From assembly GCA_024811115.1 (NCBI GenBank), contig JAKOGH010000693.1:1-38382 (forward strand): a stretch of 38,382 bases of DNA, in the 5' to 3' direction. The stretch is from Terana coerulea (taxonomy: Eukaryota > Basidiomycota > Agaricomycetes > Polyporales > Phanerochaetaceae). Both the position numbers and the translations under genes were made by a program. This document shows, one piece after another, positions 20,965 to 29,528 of this stretch. The notes beneath the pieces were generated by a model. The model saw nothing but the letters and a program-made list of their open reading frames with translations. It was not told the DNA's origin and made no database searches. The first letter of the stretch is position 1. Each line of letters begins with the position of its first letter.

Positions 20965-23066
20965 ATGACGACCGCACGAACAGCCTATGATGCCAGCACG
21001 CCCGACCGGCCGACGTTCTTTCCGACGCCCCACCACGACCCGACCAGTGGCATACGCGCACCGACATCTGCAGTTCTGTCTGCGTCCAGGAGTTGGCGGG
21101 AGGGCGTGCGAGAGAGATGGGATGGGTTCATCTCGCCGGCGCGGGAGGTGGTGAAGAGAAATGAGGGCATGCTGTTGATAGCGGCGTCCCAGGTGCGCAC
21201 ACTCCGCTGAATGCTGTGCACAACGGGACGTGGTGCGACGCCTAAACCCCGCAGGGTTTCTTCGCCCTCATGAACGTCTCGGTCAAGAAGCTGAACAGCC
21301 TGGACCCCCCAGTGAGCGCGATGGAGCTTATCTTTGTCCGGATGGTCAGTCCTCGCCGCCATTTTGCAATTCCAGCGGTCTCACATCTCCCGGAGGAGTA
21401 GGCCATTACCTGGCTGTGCTGCATAACGTACATGTGCGTGTTAGGGTTTGATACATCGGCGGAGGACTGACGGCCTGCGTAGGCACATTACGAAAGTACC
21501 GTATCCGTTCACGGGGCCGCCGGGGGTGCGGCTGTTGCTTGCGTTTAGAGGATTCGTCGGGTAAGCAAACCTCGTTCTTCTACCACGCACAAATACAAGT
21601 TTTGGTCAGATGAAAATCCTTGAAATGGTTTCGGGAGGTGTTCCTTCTATGACCATGGTTCCGTAAAGGTGCCCGTTTGGGTCGAAAGGAACTCCTCCCG
21701 AACGCTTTTCGGGCACTTCCCACGCACCCAACATTGGGCTATGCCCGCAATGATCTATAGCTTCCTCCTCAATTCATCACCTCCTTCGCAGATTCTTCGG
21801 CCTTTTTGGCGTGTACTACTCCCTGCAATACCTATCCCTGTCCGATGCGACGGTACTGACGTTCCTCGCCCCGATGGGTGCGACCATCACCGGAGCGATA
21901 TTCCTCGGAGAATCGATATCATGGAAGCAGGTCGTCGCGGGCTGTGCGTACCCCACTTCTCAGCCTCGTGCGCGACACTGAAGTTCCCTCAGTTTGCAGC
22001 CTGCTCGGCGTCGTCCTGATCGCCCGTCCGGCCTCCCTGTTTGGTCACGCCTCTGAACTCGGGGATGTCGTCCTGTCCGACGGGACGGAGAGCGTGGTGG
22101 AAGACGTGGGTGGGACGCCGCATGTCACGGCTGCGCAACGACTGGTTGCTGTCGCGTACGTGGCTACTCTAGTGACTATATGCTGTCACTTACGTCGGCG
22201 TCTCTAAATGCAGAGTCGCCATGATGGGGGTGTGCGGCGCGATCTGTGCATGTGAGCCCTGCCGGCTTTCCGTTTGACTTGCGCTAGCTGACATTGAGCA
22301 TGTAGACACGACGATTCGCGGGATCGGGAAACGGGCACACCCCTACACAACATTGTGTCGTTCTCGTCGCAATGTGTGATCGTGTCCAGCGTCGCGTGAG
22401 TCGCTGTGGTGACGCCTCGTCCGTCGCTGCGTCATTCATGCGATTGTTCAGGATGATTGTTATGAAGACGAAATTTGTGCTGCCGCTTAGACTAGATTGG
22501 ATCGCTATGCTCCTGATGATCGGCTTCTTTGGGTTCTTTGCGCAGGTGTGTGCGATTGCGTTTAGTCTTCGCGCAGCTGACCTAAAAATTAAAGACGTTG
22601 CTGACGATGGGATTGCAACGAGAAGCGGTCGGGCGTGGTACGATGGCCGTCTACGTACAGGTAACGTGGTCGCGAAAATTTGGCGGACGGAGCCATCCAC
22701 TAATCGAACGACTCATCAGGTGGTGTACGCGATGGCGTTCGACCAGTTCTTCTTCCACTCTACTCCGTCGCTGTTTCTATCTTCGGCACGCTTGTCATCG
22801 TGTTTTCTGCCATTTACGTTGCCGTAAGCACCTCCCGCTCTCGCGATCAGCTGTCACCGGGATGTGCTAACGGTTTGCGCTGCGTGCAGGTGACGAAGGA
22901 CGACACGGGCGCTGAGAAGCGGGCGCAGAGCGCCGCGGCGTCGACGGAGGACGTCTCGCTGGAAGAGGGCCTGCTCGCGCACCAAGAGGACGCGCTCGAC
23001 GAGGAGCTTCTCACGAAGGATGCGGCGGATTCGCGCGACACCGTGGCTGTCGCGGCGCGGCGCTGA
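20965..23066 (+). CDS. EamA/DMT-superfamily membrane transporter
   Basis: Twelve exons: 20965-21192, 21255-21344, 21402-21433, 21483-21560, 21792-21943, 21993-22155, 22214-22251, 22306-22395, 22452-22545, 22595-22660, 22720-22823 and 22890-23066. Phases fit throughout and give about 437 residues once two single-base gaps are allowed. A polar N-terminus is followed by two EamA repeats of hydrophobic helices. Diagnostic segments are YYSLQYLSLSDATVLTFLAP, ITGAIFLGESISWKQVVAG, CSLLGVVLIARP and LLTMGLQREAVGRGTMAVY. The acidic tail ends DSRDTVAVAARR. Members of this superfamily (EamA, formerly DUF6) move small metabolites across membranes; the substrate cannot be read here. The frame needs an extra C in the C4 run at 22340-22343 and an extra T in the T3 run at 22774-22776. 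The fourth intron is 231 nt, four times longer than its neighbours, and carries an inverted repeat. Confidence 0.87.
21630..21702. repeat. Inverted repeat inside an EamA intron
   Basis: TTCGGGAGGTGTTCCTT (21630-21646) is matched in inverted orientation by AAGGAACTCCTCCCGAA (21686-21702), 16 of 17 positions pairing, with a 39-nt loop. The right arm also overlaps a second hairpin, CCCGAA-CGCTT-TTCGGG (21697-21713). It sits in the unusually long fourth intron and may be a small foldback insertion. Confidence 0.6.
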
Positions 23067-25183
23067 CCGCCGCGTCCGCACAGAAAGGTTCCCGTGAACC
23101 ACTGCAATGAGGCGACGATGGGGCCTTGCTGCCAAGGGTCTCCGGTGGCATTTCTGATGAGACCCGTCAAGTTTGTGCTTGTTGTACTGCCTTTGTCGCA
23201 CTGACGCCTGTATACATACATATCGCCCGGAATGGGATGCATGGTGTCGACAAACAGGACCCCACATGTGCGCGATCCCCATCGGGACCTACTGGGCACG
23301 ACGGCGGCGGACGCGGCCTCGGTGAGAGAGCCCCTGGAAAATTTTCCTCCAGGCGCCTCGCCGGGCCCGAAGCTGCGAAGGCCCGTACGCGCATGTGCCC
23401 CCGCAGATTGACGCGCCCGAGGCTGACTTCGGAAAACAGGTGGGCCCCATGCAGTTGGCATGCATGGATGCCAAACGGACGGATGCGCGCTGCATGCCGG
23501 TGCGTCGCGGCGTTCTGCGCTGCGCGGGGAAGGCCACGGCTGCGCGGGAGGGTTGAGCCTAAACATTCTTTGCGACAGAACATACGAGGGCGAGCGAGCC
23601 GTCAGCCCAGACGTCCGGGCAGGGACTCGCCGGTCGTCCAGAGCCCCGGCTGGATGATCGTTCGCAGGGTCCGAGCGAATATGACATACTCACCTCGATG
23701 TCAATTTCAGGAACAGCCTCCGCGTAGCGCCACAAAGCCGCGAGTATGTGACTATGTACGGTGGCGCCGCATGCCCGCGTCATCTCCGCGGCCGGCGCCG
23801 TCGGGACAACGCCGCGTTGTCGCGTCGGCATGTGCGCTGCCGCTGGACGTCCCCCGTGGGTGGTTGAGGCGACGCGGGGGCCGTGGTCTACGAAGTTGGT
23901 ACTGACGTTGTCTTGGATTCCGCGCATTTGATTGACTTACGGGCTTGTTAGGACCGTTGCGGCGCCACCCTCACAAACAAAACATTCAGTCACAGTTCGC
24001 ACCATCGTTTCCAGAATTTGAGTAATCCTCTGGTAGTCCATGTACACACCAACCGAAAACAAAATCAACGCATCGACATATGCCGCTGGCTTGATTTGTG
24101 AAGCTCCAAATTAGCGCGCTCAAATTCGGGATGAGGCAACTCGCGCATGCAGAGGGTGTCACCACTCAATTAGTCCGTGTTGAGCTCCGCTATATATGTG
24201 CGGGTTATTTGCGCTCAAATAGGTTGACGTCGCTTTTAGTCTATTTACCTAGATGCGTTGCCTGCAGAATACGAAAACGCAGGGAGGCCCTGTGAACGTG
24301 TACACGTGCTCGGCAGCGACGCCCGTCTCGTTAATCAAACTACCGTGGGTGCTGACTCTCTGCTTCTGTCCGTCACTGTCTAATATTTCCCGCTCCAGAC
24401 TCTAGTTATGGCAGCACCCGATCTGGACGCGTATGGAAGTCGCCCGATGCGCCGCATTTTGAACCGGGAATACTAGAACTGCGTGTATCCACCCTCTTAT
24501 TCCTGCGACTCGTCGTCCGTCCAGCCTATTCTCGCACGGCAACTCCATGTGGTCGTGCTTTAAAGTCTCGCAGTACACGCAGCAGCCGGGCCGACGTCTG
24601 ACAGTCCTATACCGCAACTCGGATTGCGCTCACGCCCATGGGTTCTTTACACTACTAGAACTGTCGAAACATCGTCCGCCGCACGCACGTCTGCGATGCG
24701 TGTCCATCAGTAGCAGGCCTAGCACCTACGGGGCTTATACGTCCGCTTGGTCTTGCGGCGTGTCGCCGATCCAAATACCGGGCGGTGTCACTACGCCTTT
24801 GGAAACAGACACATCTTATGCTGAGGACGTCACCACCCCACTTGCCTCGCCAAGTGCCCGAAGTGCTTGGCACACCGGTGAGCCAAGCGGGCGCGTTGGA
24901 CATAATGCTGATGCGGATTGACAGGAACAATGATTGGATGCTTCGGCGCGGTCTTGTGGCCTCTGCTGGGTGGGCGGACGTCCGGTGGTTCTCCAAGTAT
25001 ACCGAATTACAGCGGAGGCCCGAGATGTTGAATCCCGATGCAGAGAGCGAGATACTTGTGTTTTCCACAAAGGACTATCTGGCACACCGGTGTCTTCAGC
25101 ATACCATGGAGCTCCCGTTGGTAAAGCCGGTATGTCCCTGTTTGTTGCCTGATCCAACCCAGACGGATTGAGAGACTAAAATG
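23067..25183. other. Intergenic, no recognised gene
   Basis: No domain-bearing frame was found. A 259-codon plus-strand frame (23126-23905) is basic and cysteine/arginine-rich and is overlapped by open minus-strand frames, which fits GC-rich non-coding DNA. A 128-codon frame (24785-25171, plus) containing MLMRIDRNNDWMLRRGLV is more protein-like but has no ATG-supported start context, splice partner or family I know. It runs into the promoter of the next gene. Confidence 0.4.
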
Positions 25184-25191
25184 TATATAAA
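25184..25191 (+). promoter_or_regulatory. TATA box
   Basis: TATATAAA, 99 bp upstream of the ATG of the eight-cysteine secreted protein gene. A pyrimidine-rich stretch that could hold the transcription start follows. Confidence 0.75.
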
Positions 25192-25289
25192 GCCGCCTTC
25201 GATGCCACTCATTTCTCCAGTGCACCACAGCTCTCCTGCAAGCTACCCAGCACACCTCGACTCTACTCCAGCAAAACCGACTTGTCATC

Positions 25290-25565
25290 ATGCGCACCAC
25301 CACTACCCTCCTCGCCCTCATCGTCCCCGCCATCACGCTCGCCGTGCGCGCCGCTGCGGCCAACGGGGCCGTCGTTGCACCCTCCGTTGCGCCCGCTCCC
25401 CCTAAATACGACGTCAAGTGCGACGACATGGCGCCGATGGTCTGCTACGGCGGAGGAGCGCAGAACTGCCGGTGCAGCGGTCTCGGGGTGTACGGATGCT
25501 CCGACATGGCGACGCAGACCAAATGCAAGGACCCTTGGCACTGCGGCTGCACCTTGACCATGTAG
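25290..25565 (+). CDS. Small secreted eight-cysteine protein
   Basis: Intronless frame of 91 residues. The N-terminus MRTTTTLLALIVPAITLAVR is a clear signal peptide, with likely cleavage in the AAAANG region. The mature protein has eight cysteines spaced C-X7-C-X7-C-X-C-X7-C-X8-C-X5-C-X-C, within segments such as VKCDDMAPMVCYGGG and NCRCSGLGVYGCSD, and ends CGCTLTM. This spacing lacks the paired CC of hydrophobins, so it is not one. The regular spacing suggests a disulfide-knotted fold. It has its own TATA box, a short leader and an AATAAA signal 77 bp after the stop, so it looks like an independently and possibly strongly expressed gene. Function unknown; effector-like or substrate-binding roles are conceivable but not shown by the sequence. 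Confidence 0.82.
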   Translation: MRTTTTLLALIVPAITLAVRAAAANGAVVAPSVAPAPPKYDVKCDDMAPMVCYGGGAQNCRCSGLGVYGCSDMATQTKCKDPWHCGCTLTM

Positions 25566-25641
25566 AGCACCGTCCGTCGCTCTTCATCACGCTTGTCTGT
25601 TGAGGTGCGCGTCACATTTTCTCTCTCACTGCGCTGAATTT

Positions 25642-25647
25642 AATAAA
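25642..25647 (+). terminator. Polyadenylation signal
   Basis: AATAAA, 77 bp downstream of the stop codon of the eight-cysteine secreted protein gene. Confidence 0.6.
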
Positions 25648-26485
25648 GGGGATTGTGCACAGGCTTGGTACGATGTTCATGGAAGAGAAGGAGTCTAAGG
25701 GTGGGGTGACCGCGTTCACCCGATGTTGGGCAGTGAGGGAAGGATGGAATCAAGCAGTGTTTGTGTTTGAGAATGCCAGCCACCACTGTCCGGATCTGCT
25801 CGTCTCTTTGTATCTGGCTCGGTGTCTCGAACAAATTCTTGCATGTGAGCGCATGTGGCTGTGTGGCCGGATACACATATTCTCGAGCACATGAACACCA
25901 CTATGACCGCTGAGTGTATCGTACACTAGTGTTTAACCGCCGGCCACGTAATGCCCATGTTGTCTGGATCCTTTTCCAGGGCCAGAGAGAACTTATCAAC
26001 GCCATGCCAATGAGATCTCTTACAGTAATGACTGAGTTCCGACTCCGAGCTATGCACTGCGAAGCTTTCAACCGATGATTGGAATCGAGAGCAGCGTCCT
26101 AAATATTCATGTATGATACAGCACCACTGTTCACTTGCAGTCAGAAGTCTCACTGCTAATGAGTGGATTTGCACATGCCACGTCGACATCATGATACTGC
26201 GTAGAACTCTGGTACACTCTATAATAATATGGAACATGTGCACGTAGCGAAGGAATCGGATTAATTGATGCTGTTGAGGCTCGGAATCGTCCACATGATA
26301 TCCGAGAAACTCCTTTATTTTCGTCTTTGCTCGCGCTGTCGACCTGAGGGGAAATTCGGCGTCGAAGCGCTATCGCCTACGGTCCGTCGATGGACAACCG
26401 TGCGAAGTTGGATATCCGACACCGCCCTTCCTCGAGTAGACCTCATACTCCCATCCCACTACTATATACACCTGCCGACCTCGGC
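25648..26485. other. Intergenic, no recognised gene
   Basis: AT-richer DNA with short open frames on both strands only. A TATATA at 26463-26468 lies about 95 bp upstream of the start of the IFI6/27-like gene and may serve it. Confidence 0.4.
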
Positions 26486-26525
26486 ACCCAGCCCTTCTCC
26501 TCGAGTTGCGCCATCATACTGTCGG
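26486..26525 (-). pseudogene. Relic of the reductase C-terminus (40-bp repeat)
   Basis: Forty bases match 27534-27573 at 38 positions. At 27534-27573 they encode the end of the reductase; here the minus strand reads DSMMAQLEEKGWVP against DSMMAQFKEKGWVP in the intact gene. No further reductase sequence is present, so it is a fragment of a second copy. It lies in the 5' leader of the IFI6/27-like gene, and the two copies bracket that gene as direct repeats. Confidence 0.7.
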
Positions 26526-26562
26526 TGAATATTTTTCAGACGATCTGGCGAAGCTTTTGCCC

Positions 26563-27415
26563 ATGCTAGTAGCTCCGAGGCGTTCATACCGTCTGTACAT
26601 GGAGAAGGACCGGATGACGGTAGCCGCCCAACGTCTCATCGCGGAGCTTCGCAAACAAGTCGGGGGACCAGCCCGCGAACACATTAACGCATTGAACGAC
26701 GTTGCCCTGCGTGTGAAAACGCAGCTCGGCGCGCTCGAAACCGAGCTGGAGCGACTTGCGCGCGCGAGGGCGTCACCGTCGAGCACGTCGCGGAGCGGCT
26801 GGCACGGCTCTTCGCGCTCGTCGACGTCGTGCTGCAGCGCCGCTTCCCGTTTGATGACACACTGGCACGCTCTGCAAAACGCATCGCGAATTTACGGCGT
26901 GTCGAGTATGGAGTGCAGCTTGCTGCGAAGGGGGTGCTCGCCATCTGCAGAAGCGTGGGTATGCCGGCAGACCAAGCTCTCCGCCTACAGGGCATTTTGG
27001 ACGGACTGAGCTCGCTTTGTCAGAAGCTCGTCGTCATCACGGGTAGCATTCTTGCGCGCTGCGGACCATGTCGTTTGCTGAACTCGCTGCAGACCAGCTC
27101 ATTGACGGACATCCAAGATTCGCGTGGGCTCTGATCGCCTTTGTCCTCCTCATGGCTGCTTCCTCGGGACGTACTATGCGCCAACTCCTGAGATCTTTCG
27201 GGTTCGGTGTGCTTGGTCCCGTGAAAGGTGAGCATCCGCTGTGCTTCGCGGATACTGTAGTCTGTGCTGACTGAGATAACTCGTCCACGGCGCCAGGCTC
27301 CATCGCAGCTCGGGTACAGAGCTGGTTCTCCGAAGGATCCGTACCACAAGGAAGCTGGTTTACCAATTTGCAGAGCGCGGCGATGAAGGGAGCCGTGGTC
27401 AAAGCTAAGCTGTAG
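26563..27415 (+). CDS. IFI6/IFI27 (ISG12)-like membrane protein
   Basis: Three exons (26563-27042, 27093-27227, 27297-27415; introns of 50 and 69 nt) give about 243 residues. The N-terminal half is charged and helical (MTVAAQRLIAELRKQVGG, LGALETELERLAR, VAERLARLFALVDVVLQRRF). A hydrophobic segment, WALIAFVLLMAASSG, starts the C-terminal domain, which reads LLRSFGFGVLGPVKGSIAAR, VQSWFSEGSVPQGSWF and NLQSAAMKGAVVKAKL. The GFG..GP..GS.A...QS....V..GS.F..LQS..M.G pattern is that of the interferon-inducible 6-16/ISG12 family, small hydrophobic proteins of internal membranes in animals that also occur in fungi. The frame needs two bases fewer in the GCGCGCGCG run at 26758-26766. An upstream start or leader intron is possible. 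It converges with the reductase gene, 93 bp between stops. The C-terminal family call is good; the fungal role is unknown. Confidence 0.72.
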
Positions 27416-27508
27416 AATTGACGACGATTGTAAGATGTCTGCATGATTATTATCAGACTGGGTCGCATTGCTGTCTTAACGAGCAACAGTTTGTGGTGTA
27501 GGTACGGT

Positions 27509-28723
27509 TCATTGCGTGGTTACGGTGACAGGGACCCAGCCCTTCTCCTTGAATTGCGCCATCATACTGTCGGCGCTCTCCTGCACCGTGCGATACTCAA
27601 CGCCGAGCACGCGCCGCGACTTGGTGTTGTCGAAGCGTTCTACAGATGTCAGGGGCGGTCTGGCGGAGTCGCGTCCATGTGCGGCGTCGGCTGGAGAGAA
27701 CAGCAGTGCGTGAGTGGAAGGACTGCCGGGTGAGAGACCAGCCGCGTACAGAAATCTTGCCAGACCCACGTGCCGGCGGACACGATGATGCGCCCGCCGC
27801 CGGCGTCCGCTTTCTGCAGCGCCAGCACATGCGCACGCGCGAGGTCGCGCACGTCCACCCACGACCGTCTGCGCCCGAAGAAACCTTGTCATCACGCCGA
27901 AACCAAATTGAACGTGCGGCAGAGCTTACCCGACGGTGTCCCGAGTCAGCTCCTCATTGCCCGTGCTGTGCTCGCCCAGCACGACGGCGTCCCACCACAG
28001 GCGCATGCTCGCGCTGAGGGCTCCAGGCATCTCCGCCTCGTGCAGCGACGGCCCAAACACCCACGGCGGGTGCACCGCCACCGCGTCCCACGCGCCGCCG
28101 CCGTGCTCCGCCGCGACCCGCCAGAACGCGCGCTCCGCGAGCACCTTGCTCGCGCGGTACTTGTCCACGGGCGCCGCGCCCGCGCCCTTCGCGCGGACCT
28201 CCCGGAGGGACTCGTCGTTCCAGTCCGCCTCGGTGAAGACGACGCCGGGCGCGACGGCGGACGCGGACTTGATGGCGCCGCACGTCGAGGTGTAGACGAT
28301 GCGGCGCAGCGTCGCGGACGTGCCGCGGCGGCGCGCAGGATGGCGGTCGTGCCCGCCACGGCGGGTTCGATCATCTCCGCTGGGTCCTGCGCGTTGAGAT
28401 GCACCGGAGTCGCGCAATGGACGATGGCGGAGGTGCCGACCACGGCGTCATCGAATGCGCCCTCCTGACAAGAAGTTCAGTTACAACAGCTGCGAGGGTA
28501 TGGTCTCGGCTCCAAAACAGACCTTGGTGAAGTCCGTAACCACGGCCAGCTCAAACTTGTCGCCGTATTCCCTGAAGATCTTCTGCAAGTAGGCTCCCTT
28601 GGCAAGTGAGCGCACTGTGCCACGGACAGAGTAGCTCTGCTCGAGCAGTGTCTTTACAATCCAGGTGGCAATGAAGCCGTTCGCTCCCGTAACCAAGACT
28701 TTGCCTTGAGTTATAGCAGGCAT
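27509..28723 (-). CDS. NAD(P)-dependent epimerase/reductase, DFR-like extended SDR
   Basis: Four exons (28523-28723, 27930-28464, 27750-27868, 27509-27690; introns of 58, 61 and 59 nt) give 345 residues once one missing base near 28320-28332 is allowed, the usual size for this family. The ATG at 28723 opens MPAITQGKV, leading to VLVTGANGFIATWIVKTLLE with the TGxxGxIA Rossmann dinucleotide-binding motif. Later come RRIVYTSTCGAI with the active-site serine region, DKYRASKVLAERAFW with the catalytic Tyr-X3-Lys, and WDAVAVHPPWVFGPSLH. The end reads NTKSRRVLGVEYRTV and EKGWVPVTVTTQ. Extended SDRs of this type reduce aldehydes or ketones such as dihydroflavonols, cinnamoyl or methylglyoxal-type substrates using NADPH; the substrate is not readable. 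A TATA box lies about 155 bp upstream. A fragment of a second copy lies at 26486-26525. Confidence 0.86.
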
Positions 28724-28876
28724 GGTGTTGCGGAACGAAGTCAAAAAGGATAGCCTGTGGATTATGGAAGAGTGGAGTTAAGTGCAAGAATTATACTGCA
28801 GAGTGCGTGTCAGTACTTCTCTGCTGTGGGCAAGATGTCTCGAGGCACTTTGAGTTGGAACGCTCTGCTGCGTCTG

Positions 28877-28884
28877 TTTATATA
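28877..28884 (-). promoter_or_regulatory. TATA box
   Basis: TATATAAA on the minus strand, about 155 bp upstream of the reductase ATG. Confidence 0.6.
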
Positions 28885-29528
28885 CCCATTCGAGCTGTAA
28901 AGGCGCTGCTCGTAAATAGGAGGTCGAGCATGCAGGCGTTATGCATGTTTGCATCTCGGCGCGGATGATCAGTCCTCTTGCCGACTTGAATGTTGCGCTC
29001 GACCAGAGAGGTGCGACGTAGGCCCGCGGCATTAACACTGAGAACTCGAGAACCACAGGCGAGTCAGACCCCGGCTCGGAAACCCGAAAAATCGGAAATC
29101 ATGACTTGCAGATGTTGTGCAATGATATGAGAAGTCGTAGACGCAAGCCTATGTTTGACCACGGCTATTCGGCCCCAGCAAGTCGCAGCAAGATTACAGT
29201 GCCTAAGGTAGTCCGCTGACGAGCGGCAGTCAGTATATTTATGATTCTGATGCACCAAACACTTACTGACAACACGCATGGCAGCGTCAGCATTCTATGT
29301 AACCGCTGAATAAGTAGTTGCGTGATTCCGTATAAACTCGTCTTGGGCATTTGACATCGCGGAGGGCACATCGTGTGAAAGTGGTCGTCGTACATATCCG
29401 TGAGTGGTATGCAGTACAGGGGATATATTCTACGATGCCGGTAACATGCATGAGAAAGTGTAAGTAGTCCATGAAGAGATCATTGCGTCCATGAATGTCG
29501 AAAGATGATGCGTTTTCTTCAGGTAGCA
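28885..29528. other. Intergenic, no recognised gene
   Basis: Between the reductase promoter and the 3' end of the SulP gene. Only short, unremarkable open frames are seen, on the minus strand. Confidence 0.4.

Noticed and set aside
23126..23905. 259-codon plus-strand open frame
   Set aside because: No domain or conserved motif, basic random-like composition, and mirrored by open minus-strand frames.
25290..25565. Hydrophobin, because of eight cysteines and a signal peptide
   Set aside because: Hydrophobins have two adjacent cysteine pairs (CC); here no cysteines are adjacent and the spacing differs.
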